Positions 24,300 through 36,060 of a stretch of DNA of 64,000 nucleotides are shown piece after piece (position 1 is the first letter of the stretch; the number at the start of each line of letters is the position of its first letter). Below the pieces are notes generated by a model. That model was not told the DNA's origin and did no database searches. It saw only the letters and a list, made by a program, of their open reading frames with translations. Location of the stretch: the NCBI GenBank assembly GCA_001972305.1, contig BDDD01005154.1, forward strand, positions 1 to 64,000, written 5' to 3'. A program made the translations under genes and the position numbers. This DNA comes from Cephalotus follicularis (Eukaryota > Streptophyta > Magnoliopsida > Oxalidales > Cephalotaceae).

Positions 24300-27200
24300 C
24301 AGAGGTTCCGGAGTCTACCTCGGTTGTTGGAGGTACACTGTATATTTATGGTTTTTCTGCTAGAGTGTTGATGGACCCTGGAGCATCACATTCTTTTATT
24401 TCTTCACAATTTGCATCACACTTAGACGTAACACCCGACCGTATACCATATACCTTGGATGTGAGCACACCTGCTGGAGTTTCCATGTATACAGATACCG
24501 TATATAGGAGTTGTGAGATGTCTATGGCAGGCATTTCCTTGTATGCAGATTTGATAGTATTGCCCATCCGCGACTTCGATGTTATTTTGGGGATGGATTG
24601 GCTGTCAGCACATCATGCTTACATGGACTGCTACAGCAAGACGATTGATTTTCGTCTACCCGATGGTACTGTTTTCCAGTTTAAAGGAGACAAGGGGTTT
24701 TCTACTCCGATCATATCCTTCGTCCGTGCGTCGAGGTATCTTGAGAAAGGATGTGAAGGGTATCTTGCTTATGTAATCGACCGGAGGAAAGAAAAGGGTC
24801 TGAGCCTGGAAGAGATCCCAGTGGTGAGCGAATTTCCAGATGTATTTCCTGATGACTTGGGATCCTTGCCACCGAGGAGGAATATGGAGTTTGTTATCGA
24901 TCTTATACCGGGTACAACTCCTATTTCTAAAGAACCGTATAGAATGGCTCCTGCAGAATTAAAAGAACTAAAATTGCAGTTGCAAGATCTGATCGATAAG
25001 GGTTTTATTCGACCCAGTGTTTCTCCATGGGGTGCGCCTGTACTGTTTGTCAAGAAGAAGGACGGGTCGATGAGGCTCTGCATCGACTACAAAATGTTAA
25101 ACAAGGCAACTATCAAGAACAAGTATCCTTTACCCCACATCGAGGATTTGTTCGACCAGCTGTAAGGAGCGAGAGTATTCTTGAAACTTGATTTGAGGTC
25201 AGGTTATCACCAGTTGAGGGTGAGGGAAGTGGAGATATTGAGAAGACTGCTTTTCGGACAAGGTATGGTCACTACGAGTTCCTCGTGATGCCTTTTGGTG
25301 TTACCAATGCTCCGGCTGCGTTCATGTCATTGATGAACGATGTGTTTTGACCGTACCTGGACCAGTTTGTCGTGGTATTTATTGACGACGTACTAGTATA
25401 CTCAAGGAGTGAGGAGGAGCATGCTTGTCATCTAAGGTTGGTATTGCAGATTCTCCGAGAGCAGCAGCTGTATGCCAAATTTAGTAAGTGTGAATTTTGG
25501 CTTGACCGTGTAATCTTCCTTGGTCATATTGTACCTGGAGAGGGTTTGGCGGTGGATCCGTCGAAGACAGAGGTAGTACGAGATTGGCCACAGCCGAAGA
25601 ACATGACGGAGGTACGCAGTTTTCTCGGCTTGGCGGGGTATTACAAAGGTTTATCCAGAATTTTTCAAGGATAGCCGAGCCCTTGACTAGACTAACCCAG
25701 AAGAAGACCTTGTTTGTCTAGGATGAAGATTGTGAAGCTAGTTTCTGTGAACTAAAGGATCGGTTGGTTTCCGCTCCTATATTGGTATTACCCGAGGGTA
25801 ATGAGGGCTTTGCAGTCTATAGTGATGCATCGGGTAAGGGCTTGGGTTGCGTGTTGATGCAACGAGGTAGAGTGATTGCTTATGCTTCGCGGAAGCTAAA
25901 GCCATACGAAGAGAATTACCCGACTCACGATCTTGAACTGGCAGCTATTATCTTTGCTCTTCAGAAATGGAGACACTACTTGAATGGAACTCAGTTTGAG
26001 ATCTTTGCGGATCAAAAGAGTTTGAGGTACCTGTTTTGCCAGGACACACTGAACATGAGACAGCGCAGGTGGATGGAGTTCTTTAATGATTATGACTACA
26101 GTATCCAATACCACCCGGGGAAAGCGAATGTAGTCGCTGAAGCCTTGAGCCGCAAGGCTATGGTTGCCAGTACAATGGTGTCGCAATGGAAGATGTTAGA
26201 AGACTTCCAAGAGTGGTCTTCGTTTAATCAGGCACCGGGGATTTTTGTGGCCGACATGCGGGTCTAGCCAGTATTACTGGATCACATCAGGGATGCACAA
26301 CCGTACGATCCGGAGTTGCAACGAATTCGGGAGAACCTGGACTCGGAATCCGATTTTTGAGTGCATGCTGATGGTATTCTGAGATATCGGGGACGTGTGT
26401 GCCTTCCGAATGAACAAGGATTAAAGAATGAGTTGCTTCGCGGGGCTCATAAATCTTTGTACAGTATTCATCCTGGTAGCACCAAAATGTACCAAGATAT
26501 GAAGAAGACTTACTGGCGGCCTGGCATGAAGCGCGAAATTGCAGAATATGTCGCGAAGTGTTTGACTTTCCAGAGGGTCAAGGCCGAACACCAGAGACCG
26601 GCAGGACTGTCGCAGTCATTACCAGTGGCAGAGTGGAAATAGGAACACATTATGATGGACTTTGTTTCTGGATTTCCACTGACTAGGCATCGTCATAATG
26701 CAGTGTGGGTTATTGTTGATAGACTCACCAAATCGGTACACTTTTTTCCTACACACATCACTGACTCAGCGAGCAAGTTGGCTCGACTATATGTGAAGGA
26801 GATTGTGAGACTACACGATGTTCCGGTGAGCATCGTTCGTGATAGGGATTCGATCTTCACTTCCAACTTCTGGAAGAGATTTCAGACAGCATTCGGAACA
26901 AGATTGAATCTCAGTACTGCTTTCCACCCTCAGACCGATGGGCAGTCTGAGCGTACCATCCAGACCTTGGAGGATATGCTACGGGCTTGCATTATTAATT
27001 TTGCTGGTACTTGGGAGGATTACATTCCTTTGATAGAATTCTCTTATAATAACAGCTATCATTCCAGCATCGGCATGGCACCGTTTGAAGCGCTGTATGG
27101 GAGGAAGTGCAGATCTCCTTTGTGTTGGGACGAGGTTGGTGAACGACCATTGCTCGGGTCGGATTTGGTGGAGGAAACTTCGGAGAAAGTCAAGTTCATC

Positions 27201-27659
27201 AAAGAGAAGTTGCTAGCAGTACAGAGTCGGCAGAAGAGCTATGCCGACAGTGTGAAGAGAAGGCCGTTAACCTTCAATGTTGGAGATTACGTGTTTTTGA
27301 TGGTATCTCCGTGGAAAGGTGTGCAAAGATTCAGAAAGAAGGGCAAGTTAGTGCCACGCTATATTGGACCTTTTGAGATTCTGGAGAGGGTTGGGGAGGT
27401 AGCTTATCAGCTAGCCTTGCCTCCTACTTTATCGAGCGTACATGATGTCTTCAAAGTATCGATGCTACAAGGTTATATCCGAGATCCATCACATGTCCTG
27501 GATTTTGACTCGGTTACGGTGAGGGATGACCTTTCCTGCGAGGAGTCACCCGTGAGAATCTTGGATTGGAAGACACAAGTATTGAGAAACCGGACCATTC
27601 CGATGGTAAAGGTTCAGTGGCAATTTCATCGACCGGATGAAGCTACTTGGGAAGGATGA
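24300..27659 (+). pseudogene. G1 pol region: protease, RT, RNase H, integrase
   Basis: The domain order is that of Ty3/Gypsy. The protease has [10 protein letters not shown] near 24372. RT has the [13 protein letters not shown] and [13 protein letters not shown] words near 25005-25090 and the catalytic FIDDVLVYS near 25380. RNase H starts with [13 protein letters not shown] near 25820 and has DQKSLRYL. Integrase has the HHCC-type region near 26440-26590 and the catalytic-core words HPQTDGQSERTIQTLEDMLRA near 26930-26990. The C-terminal part PRYIGPFEILERVGEVAYQL is followed by a chromodomain-like VKVQWQFHRPDEATWEG. Integrase placed after RNase H and the chromodomain tail identify a chromovirus. 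It is a fossil with a few breaks. Confidence 0.9.
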
Positions 27660-27721
27660 TATCCGAGAACGTCACCCGCATTTGTTTTAGTATTGTGTTA
27701 ATTTCGAGGATGAAATTTCTT

Positions 27722-27735
27722 GAAGGAGGGGTGGA
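27722..27735 (+). promoter_or_regulatory. G1 polypurine tract
   Basis: GAAGGAGGGGTGGA directly precedes the 3' LTR start TGTAATGCCCGG. Confidence 0.85.
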
Positions 27736-27907
27736 TGTAATGCCCGGTATTTTCATTTTTGTAATATTTCATTTTAAGATGTAATCTTATGTTGAATTAA
27801 TGAAAATGTTGGAGATTTCGACCTCAATAATGTTACCAAACCCTAATTATTGTTTTGGGAAAGAAATGTGCAAGATAAACCAAAAACGACGCTGTTTTGG
27901 GGAAAAC

Positions 27908-28058
27908 GCATCGATGTCTTTTGAAAGACGTCGACGCCTATCGGAGCAAAGGCGTACGTGAATGCATGTACATGCACGCCGATGTAGGCAAAGACATCGA
28001 CCCCCACGAATGAAAAGGAAAAAGACATCGACGTCTATGGAAGATGTCGACGTCTTGG
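27908..28058. repeat. GTCGAC array, G1 3' LTR, first block
   Basis: Six or so units (GCATCGATGTCTTT, AAAGACGTCGACGCC, AAAGACATCGACGTC, GATGTCGACGTC). This is the uninterrupted form of the block split by L1 in the 5' LTR. Confidence 0.87.
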
Positions 28059-28817
28059 GAAAGAATGTCAGTCACGTTATGAACTGACAGAGTAACATGC
28101 AAGAGGGAAGGAATTAGAATCCTTGCAAGCACCTTGAGGCACGGGAGGGAGAGGTGTTGATCATGCACAATGGCCTCCTGACCTGCATGACTGAAGAAGG
28201 GTGAGGTAGGTAACAAGTGTTGCCATGCATGCAACCTGCAAAAGAAAACATGAGAAGAAAACAAAATGGAATGCAGAGTTCTGGAAAAGAGGGAGAGAAC
28301 ACGAGAGTGTTCATTGAATGCAAGGAGAAAGTGGATGGGGAAGCCATCTGCATAGGAACAACCCCCTCCCCACCTCTCTCTCTCATTTGAAACACCAAAG
28401 GAAAGAAGGAGGAGGGAACCAGTGAGTGGTGAAAGAGGGAGCCACCATTGTTGAGCTTGTTTGAAGCTAAAGACTTGGAGCTCATGGATTGCAGCTGCTG
28501 AGCGGAACTTAGAGCTGCGGTGGCCAGAACTTTGGAACTTAAAGGGGTGGACCTTCCAGTTCCTAACTTGGAACAACAAGGTAGAGGAAAGTGATGATTC
28601 TTATACATGCATTTTGAGTTCTAGGATAACGAATGCCATTGAGGAATTGCATGTTAATGGGTGAATTGTAATCTCTGGATTTTTGTGATGATTACTGTGT
28701 TATACGGAGTGACCATGCATGTGTGATTACATGAATATGTGAACTGGTTTGTGTAAAGGATGGATTTGATAATGGCTTGTTGTGCTAAAACTGTGGAGAA
28801 AACGTTCTGGGATGGGT

Positions 28818-29335
28818 AGACATCAACGTCTACAGGAAGACGTTGATGCCTTCGTGTGAAAATGTGAAAGACATCCATGCTTGAGTAAAGATATCGATGC
28901 CTTTCCTGGGAATTATAGAACAGTAATGTTATGCCTTCGTGTGTGAATGCGAAAGACATCGATGTCTTTGGGAAGACATCGACGCCTTTTCGGGGTTTTG
29001 CAGAACAGTAGTGTTTACTGTTGTTGGTGAACTGCTCTTGGGATTACATGTTTTATGCATGAAATGATGTTCTGGTTATATTCCCTGTTAACCAGTAGCA
29101 TGCCTTACACCTTGAGAGGGTGAGATTCGTCTACATGAAGGATTAAAGGGCCGAATTCTACCCTTTAGAATCAAGATTCGCGAACTGATACTTACTGGTA
29201 TCATAAAGACATCGACATCTTTGGAAAGGCATCGATGTCTTCGGTCCAAAAACTCCTGGGAATGACTGCTCGCAATGTTGGCGCCTTAGGGTAAAAGACG
29301 TCGACGCCTTTGGGATAAACATCGACGCTTGTCCC
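28818..29335. repeat. GTCGAC array, G1 3' LTR, second block
   Basis: Two clusters match 21315-21835 in the 5' LTR unit by unit. Several single units differ between the two LTRs, so the array has changed since insertion. Confidence 0.87.
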
Positions 29336-30521
29336 CCTGTTTGGAAGAGTTTCACTCGAATGGGACCCGTTAGACCCGAAACGACTCTAGAAACGATCCT
29401 AGATGTATTCTGAGCATATGTTTGCATTATTACTATATTGTGGATTGCATTGTGGTTTATTGCTAAAAAAGTGTTAACCATTTTGAAAAGCTTGCATGAT
29501 TATTAAAATCATTATTTGCACGAAAATGTATATTTGCCAAATACGTATATATTTTCAAAATGACTGGGGAAAGTATTTTCCAAAGACGGAGAAATGTTTA
29601 AAGGATTGGTTATACAATCAAATCGTATTGTTTTAAGTTTATAACTTATTGCAACCTGAAAACGGAGTTTTATGTTTTAAACAAACATATTTGATCAAGT
29701 AATTATATTTATTTGCTTGACTTGTACTGTACGGTGTTTGTGCTTGTTGATTATTGGCCACTGTGCTAATAACCTGTTGATTGTTTAGCCGTCGTGCTAA
29801 GCAACCTGTACGGAGGACTTGCTTCAAACCGTTCACAAACGGGGATTCGAGTAAGAGTGCATGACTTTAGGGCCAGGAGGTGGCGACGGTCATGACGACT
29901 TGTTTGTCTGGTTCCCTTTTGGGGACATACTTGCTACCTGTGTTGATATAGCCTTGTGAGGTTATACCTGTATTGTAAACGTGCATATACATATACATGT
30001 ATATACTGTGATATATATATATACTGCCATATATATACTGTACTACATCAAAATGCATTCATTCATGTTTCTCATTACCATATACCTCGAACTGTATTTA
30101 TGAGTCTTTTCACTTAGCCGAGTGAGGACAAAGGCTAACCCCTACTGTAACAGATTGATGGAGTGAGATTTGATACGGAGCAACGCAAGGACACTTAAGG
30201 AGAAGACTGAGTTGTTCTCTTACTTTATGTATTGGTTTATGGAACAATAACTATGTAATTGGATTATTGTAACATGGGTTATGTATTCGTACTGTATTAT
30301 CACGCTCCATTTATGAGCGATCGACAATGTTTTTGGGTTTTATATAAACTTTGTGGGTATCACGTAGTATGGGATGCGTGATACATATTTAAATTTCAGC
30401 TTACTTCATGTTATTGCTTCCGCTATTAAAGGTTTTTGTTTTATGGATTATCGTATAAGCTGAATTATGTTGTGTTCTTACCGCTTTATATGTTGACTTC
30501 TTGGAAAAACGGGGTGTGACA

Positions 30522-31931
30522 ATAATAAAATGTATGATGTGAATTAAATTGAGTAAAACATGGAGATAAAGCATGAAATTGAATCTAGATATTTAAATCA
30601 TTGACTTAGCGATTTTGTGGGATAAATCTTGAAAATTCTTGATGTTTGATTCTTGCATGTTCTTTATCGTTTCTAATCACCTATAATTTGTATAGTGATG
30701 TGTATAATTAATTTGCATGTTTATAGTTAATTAAAATGGATTTAAGGCATAAGAATAGTTGGAAATTTGCATGTGCGTGAAATCTTAATCTCTTATTTCA
30801 TCAATCTTAACATTATAATTCATTCATATATATGCCTTTATGTTTGTACAACCTTTATTTGAGTTTTGCATGTATGTCAAGTCTCATGGATTCCAAGGTG
30901 CACAAGTTGTCATCTACTTATCTTCTATAATCAATAATCCACTAGGAACTAATAACTTACTCGCTATCGTCTGCTTATCTTCTATAGTCAATAATCCAAT
31001 AGGGAACTTTAGAGGGCTTCGAGGGTTGATTTATGTGGCACTAATTAATCAGTGATAACCTATCAATATAAAAGACAACGACGTGGAATAATATTATCAC
31101 TGATAAGATGATCACAACTTCAACCTAATTCAAAATGGATATAGAGACGGAAACTAATAAGTAACTCGCTATCATCTAGTTATGTTTATCTTTATTGTCG
31201 ATTCTTCAACCAAAACTCTAATAGGAAATTTTGGAAAGCTTTGCTGGTTGATTTATGTAGCACTAATTTATTGGTACTAACCTATTCATATAAAACTCAA
31301 CGACATGCAATAATATATCATTGATAATATGATCACAACTTCAACCTAATGCAAAATTGATAGAGATGGAGACTAAGAAGTCGTTCTCTATCATCCAGTT
31401 CTTGGATAATTCCATAACCACTACTTCAATAGGAAACATTGGAGAGCTTCGGTGGCTGATCGATGTAGCATTGATTGATTGGTACTTACCTATCCATTTA
31501 AAAGCAACGGATGCAAAAGTATATCATTTATGAGATGATCACTACTTCAACCTAGCACAAAATGTATAGACTTCAAACTAATATAGTAAGTTTTTGAATT
31601 AAGGTGGTGCCTACAATTATATATCAAGTCTGTATTTGTTGCAGACTTCTTGCTTACAAAATTTGCACAAAACTAAAATTTTAACAACGCATAAGGGTGG
31701 TTCCATCTTGTAAATTTTCTTTTTCTTACGTGACCGACTTTATCTCATGGATAGCATCTTTCTCTTATCCATTAATAACATACAGAGCGGAGATTGATAG
31801 GCCTGCCAGCTTCTACCCGGTACATCTCTGAACCACAAATACTCGAAGAGCTTTTGCTCTGATAGCAATTTTAATGACTTGACAAAAAATCCAAAAGTCA
31901 TTGTTCATTTTTCCCTAGTACAACATACAAG
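30522..31931. other. AT-rich right flank of G1
   Basis: No reading frame is recognised. The middle part is a three-unit tandem repeat (30947-31579). The remainder (30527-30900 and 31580-31931) is AT-rich, with no LTR ends that I can place. Before G1 inserted, this ran on from 17528. Confidence 0.5.
30947..31579. repeat. Three diverged tandem units of about 205-220 bp
   Basis: Units start at 30947, 31152 and 31372, each with AACTAATAA or ACTAAGAAG followed by TCGCTATC or TCTCTATC. All share the later words AATAGG, TTGATTTATGTGGCACT and GATGATCACAACTTCAACC in the same order. About 44 bp of the first unit is itself foreshadowed at 30903-30946. Units agree at perhaps 70-75 % by eye, so the array is old. 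Confidence 0.75.
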
Positions 31932-32168
31932 TGTTGGATACTTTGGTATCTAACTAATATGTTTTAATATAAACCGAATAAGTGAAGGCCTAAGACTCGG
32001 GCCTATCTGGATAGAGCCCATAATAAGGTAAGACCCTAGTATAAATATAAGTGGGCTAGCTGAATACAACACTGCAGAGTATTCTAAACTTGATCCGAAT
32101 GGTGTAATGATTTAAGCTATACACACTTACCTCTCAATACAGATCAATACATTAACAATCTTAAAGCA
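31932..32168 (+). repeat. C3 5' LTR
   Basis: A TG..CA element of 237 bp. The primer-site resemblance (TTATCAGCGC against TATCAGAGC) directly after it supports the right end. The left end is judged from the TGTTGGATAC word only. Confidence 0.6.
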
Positions 32169-32918
32169 TTATCAGCGCTTTTTTTTATCTGAATTTGAGA
32201 GATCGTTTTGTGTGCAATTTGACTATTCCACAACAAGGGCAGCTTAGTCATTAATTATTCACGTCAGGGGCAAAAAGGTCCACAAGTAACCTTTTGTTCC
32301 GGCTACCGTTTGAGGCAAATGAGGTAGTGCACCTCAACAAGAGGAATGGTGTTGGAATTCCGATCTCGTACCGGAATCATCTGGAAAAGCGTCCTGAAGT
32401 GTCAGCGCGTCGAAACCTGTGACCTCTTATTTCGACCGCCTCCGTTGACGCAGAGGCTTAGACCGGTCGCGTTGAGTTCGTTGTTCCATGTTGGTTCTTT
32501 TGCTGGTGGTGCACCGTCGAACCATGGCCGGACGAAGGAGATTATTGGTGTTAGCTGCCGCGGTTTGAATCGATTTCCCAGCCACCGGTGACATCGTTTC
32601 AGGCAGAGGAGTCCAGCTATCGACTTTTGAAGGTCCGCCGGTCCGTTTGTGAGGTCAGTGTCGTCTGTCATCGTCGAAATCGCCATCTTCTTCTTGGCCG
32701 GTACCTGCAGCGTATACGAAACGGAGAAGACGAGCGCGTATCATGCACGCGCGTGTGGGTGAGAAGGCTGGTGATTGGTACATGTGGCGCACGCGCCAGG
32801 CAGTGAGAGTGAGGCTGTTTTGCTGTTTTTCAGACTTTGAGGCTCCGTTTGGTTGCTGTTTCTCCTGAAAATTCTGGCGCACTCGTTCTACTCATTATTT
32901 AATATATTTATTTACTGA

Positions 32919-34305
32919 AATGGATAAATATACTCCTTTTGAGATTCGTAAATTAGAATCGTTTGGTGGGTCGGAGTACAACGCTTGGAGGCGTAACACT
33001 CAATTCAACTTGAAATCCAATCATATATTCTATACTGTTTTGAGTACTTTTTCTGACACCACTGAAGATGTTTCTGAATCTCAATGGTCAAGTGATGAGG
33101 ACTACTGTAGAGACTACTTGTTGAATTCTTTATCAGACCATCTTGTAGAAACCTATAGTAAGCTTAAGACTGCTAAGGAAGTATGGGACAACTTAGACGC
33201 TTAATTCTGAAAAGAGGAGGAGCTATCCAAATCTCACATAGTGGATAAGTTCCTAGATTTAAAGTTCTGTGAGGACATAGAAATCACTCCTCAAGTTACT
33301 AATCTCGAGAACATGAGGTCTAAAATGAACAATGACAATATTGGTATAACTGATATTTTCCTAGTTGGTGCTATTATTTATAAGCTACCTGCTGCATGAC
33401 ATTCCTTGAAAACTGAAATGTATAGGAAGAAGGAACAGATGGGACTGGATGAGCTCAAACGATACATCCGTATCGAAGATGAGATTCTTTCTAGGAATAA
33501 CTTGGTGCTAGTTAAGCAGCAACAGTCCACTGACAATGCTGTAACGTAGCCCAAAAAATTTCCTATGCCGACCAAGTCACCGAAGAGTGAACCCCGAAGT
33601 TGGAGGCCAAGAAAAATATCAATACAAAGAAAAATAAAATGAAAACTAAGTGCTACAACTGTGGGAAATGGGGTCACTGGGTAGCAGACTGTAGGCTATC
33701 TAAGAAGCCAAGTGCTGACACACTACAAAAGGAAGCTCACATGCTAGCGGGCAAGCCTGAGCCTCGCAACTTTATCGCAATGATGATGGATGTCAAGGCC
33801 AGCTCTTCTTCAGAGTGGTGGTTAGACACTGGAACTACTTGTCATGTAACCAGTAAAAAGAGTCTACTAATAGAGGTCATTGCTACGAAAGAGACTGTTA
33901 CAGTGGCTAGTGGGGTCGAGGCACTCGTGACTCATACCGGTACTGCAAACCTGGTCCTTTCTTCAAGTAACATTCTTACTTTAAATGATGTTAAATTTGT
34001 ACCTTTTCTTAATAAGAATTTATTTTCTATTAGTCTTTTAGACAAACTTGGCATGCACACTTCTTTTATGAACAGTAGAGTAACTTTATCTGTTAATTCT
34101 GTTTATTTTAGTTGTGCATTTCTAATTGATAGTATGTATAGGTTGAGTTTAGCTAATGAGTTTATATGCCATGTGAATTCAACATTAATTGATCCTGAGT
34201 TATTACACAATGGATTTGGACATGTGAATTATAGAAAATGGCTTCAATTGACTAAAACTCATAATATTCCATTAAATACTTCCATTCGATTTAACAGATG
34301 TGAAG
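32919..34305 (+). pseudogene. C3 gag, protease and pre-integrase region
   Basis: The gag start MDKYTPFEIRKLESFGGSEY near 32919 with the later LKTAKEVWDNLDA fits the Copia UBN2-type gag. The zinc knuckle CYNCGKWGHWVADC lies near 33650 and the protease word WWLDTGTTCHVTS near 33820-33860. ELLHNGFGHVNYRKW near 34200 is the start of the pre-integrase finger. Integrase and RT are not present before the insertion point. Fossil. Confidence 0.82.
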
Positions 34306-34647
34306 TGTAACGACCCGAATTCCCTTTTGTGCTGTTTGGCACTGTTTAAGCATATATATATTGTACTGTATTGGATTCTACTGGACTGTATTGAATATTG
34401 AGAGATGATTGGATTGAGGTATTCTTATACCTATTACTTAAAGTGTTGATAGTATGCATGTATAGTCGAGATATTTTGGGCTGAGTTTCGAAAACATGGC
34501 TGGAATGATTATATAAGTCAACCCTTAGCCATTTCTCCTTTACTTCTACCATTTTCCCATTTCTCCTTCTCTCTCTCTATCCTTCTCCTTCTCTCCCAAG
34601 CTGAGTAGCCTTCCTCCCCCTTCCCATCAGCTCTGGTTTTCACCACT
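34306..34647 (+). mobile_element. Gypsy LTR piece, G2-related
   Basis: It begins TGTAACGACCCGAATTCCC and follows the reverse complement of the G2 LTR ends (39290-39500 and 48720-48894), with the same landmarks TATTCTTATACCTATT and GAGTTTCG. It is cut at 34648 by the L1-like LTR. It is more distant from the two G2 LTRs than they are from each other. Confidence 0.75.
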
Positions 34648-35050
34648 TGTTCATGTCAAAAGAATGTTTTAAAATTTATACCACAAGTGTACGGTTGTAC
34701 AGTAACAGGTCGAACACTAGGAAATCAAGTTAAATTAATTTTAATATATCCTATGTAGGCGAAATATGCAAAACTGAGGTGAATCATTAATTTCTACTCC
34801 TAACTATGCAAGAAATAAATTAATTATTAAAACAGAAAAGAAAGACGTCGACGCTTTGTCAAGGCGTCGACGTGAATAACAAAAATTCAGAAAAGCAAAA
34901 ATAAACTAAATTAAGAATTAATCAAAGCAGAAAATAAACTAAATTAAAGATACAAGAGAAATGTGGTTTTAGGGTATAGAAACTCACCATAGATTATATT
35001 GAACAATTCACTTACTTGAACGATCAAACCTTGGTAACCAACGGCAGCTT

Positions 35051-35208
35051 GGTCGATATAGAGTGTGACTGTGATGACAAATCGTATGAGTAGTCATGCT
35101 AGGTCTATACAGAGTGTGGATTTTAATAAGACAAATTGTATGAGTAGTCATGCTAGGTCTATAAGAAGTGTGTTCATTGTGATAAACCGTATGAGTAGAC
35201 TCCATTGA
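35051..35208. repeat. Three tandem units of about 52 bp in L1-like LTR
   Basis: Units begin GGTCGATATAGAGTG, GGTCTATACAGAGTG and GGTCTATAAGAAGTG and each ends in TATGAGTAG. The L1 copy at 17770 has fewer units in this place (about 18160-18255), so the copy number varies. Confidence 0.8.
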
Positions 35209-35604
35209 TCGTATTGAAAACTATTCATTTGCCAACATTCTTCTTCACCGACAAGATGTTTGTGGATTTTAATAGACAGACAAAGTGTGTGCGAAGGCAA
35301 AAAAACTGAAGAACAAATTGATTATTCAAGGATTTTTATTTATGGAGTTGAAACAATAACAATCTAGGCTTGTTCTTCCCTAAAAACCTTAAAGGTTTAG
35401 CTACTAAACATTGTAAATAGAAACTGAAATTGATAATGAAAAAGTGGCTACAAAGCTTTTCACTAACTTTGTTCACCCGTTTTTGTGACCTAACTTCCTC
35501 TATTTATACATAAAATCCAGTGCAACAAGAATAGGAAAAAGTTTAACCTACTTAAAACTGTTTATGGAAATAATTACAAGCTAAAAACTTTCCAATTTTG
35601 CTGT

Positions 35605-36000
35605 CAGGTGTCGTAAGCGTCGACGCTTAAATGTACTGAACGCGCTAAGCGTCGACGTTAATCTTGCATAATGGGGCATAAATGAGTTGTTAAGCATCAA
35701 CGCTTAAGTAAGGCGTCGATGCTTAAGTTGTGTAGTAGGATGGCGTTGACGTCTTCCTCTTTGCTCGTTGACGCGTAAAGCTACTGTCCGAATTGTGCAC
35801 TTTTGGCGTTGACGTCTAACTGATGGCGTTGACGTCTTAATGTTGAATTCCCAGCACGTTGACGCGAAAGTGATAAAAAGCATGAAATCTACAGAATTTT
35901 TTCATCCAAGTGCAAAGCATTGACGCTTTCTTCGAATCCGTCAGCGCTTAGGGGTTAGGCGTCGACGCTTAAGGTCTAGGCGTCGACGCTTAACTCTATT
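35605..36000. repeat. Palindrome array, type AAGCGTCGACGCTTAA
   Basis: About 14 units such as TAAGCGTCGACGCTTAA, GGCGTTGACGTC and ACGTTGACGCG. Two further units of the AAAGACGTCGACGC type lie at 34845-34875. The flanks (TTTTGCTG to the left, ATTTTCTGTAGAATTTT to the right) are homologous to those of the different array at 283-640. Confidence 0.87.
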
Positions 36001-36060
36001 TTCTGTAGAATTTTGTCAATTCAACTCATTCTTCATGCACTTTAGTCTTTTTGGCCTTTG

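Larger units (their letters stand above)
17529..30521 (+). mobile_element. Whole-length Gypsy element G1 (chromovirus-like)
   Basis: Both ends are visible: TGTAACGTCCGG at 17529 and GGGGTGTGACA at 30521, flanked by the direct repeat ATAAT (17524-17528 and 30522-30526). The 5' LTR is 17529-23027 including the nested L1 element, and about 2.79 kb without it. The primer site is at 23031, gag and pol fill 23100-27660, the polypurine tract ends at 27735, and the 3' LTR is 27736-30521 (2786 bp). The two LTRs agree at about 95 % by eye, which suggests an age of the order of one to two million years at commonly used plant rates. Coding parts look broken, with roughly five breaks. The pol end carries a chromodomain-like tail. 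Confidence 0.93.
27736..30521 (+). repeat. G1 3' LTR
   Basis: It is 2786 bp, uninterrupted, and the reference copy for this LTR. Arrays lie at 27908-28058, 28818-28995 and 29205-29335. Its right end GGGGTGTGACA is followed by the target duplication ATAAT. Confidence 0.93.
31932..34305 (+). mobile_element. Copia element C3, 5' part
   Basis: The short LTR (31932-32168, about 237 bp) begins TGTTGGATACTT and ends AAAGCA. It is followed by a primer-site-like TTATCAGCGC, a GC-rich leader (32340-32880), gag, a zinc knuckle and the protease start, and the pre-integrase part. It ends where a Gypsy LTR is inserted at 34306. It is a different Copia lineage from C1 and C2, with a short LTR. It is broken, with a few breaks; age cannot be judged because only one LTR is seen. 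Confidence 0.8.
34648..36060 (-). mobile_element. L1-like LTR, copy c
   Basis: It starts TGTTCATGTCAAAAGAATG, like the L1 start at 17770, and follows it through GTGTACGG, the ACTCACCATAGATT region and TCAAGGATTTTTATTTATGG. It carries three tandem units of about 52 bp (35051-35208) and its own palindrome array (35605-36000). The usual end TTTTATGCTAAACA is not found; the sequence passes into the SV LTR near 36060. Confidence 0.75.

Noticed and set aside
23199-27659. G1 as a currently active element
   Set aside because: Its ends and domains are complete in layout, but the coding region looks broken in several places and the LTRs differ by about 5 %, so it is treated as a fossil.
30947-31579. 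Centromeric satellite
   Set aside because: Only three diverged units are present and no higher-order array is seen.
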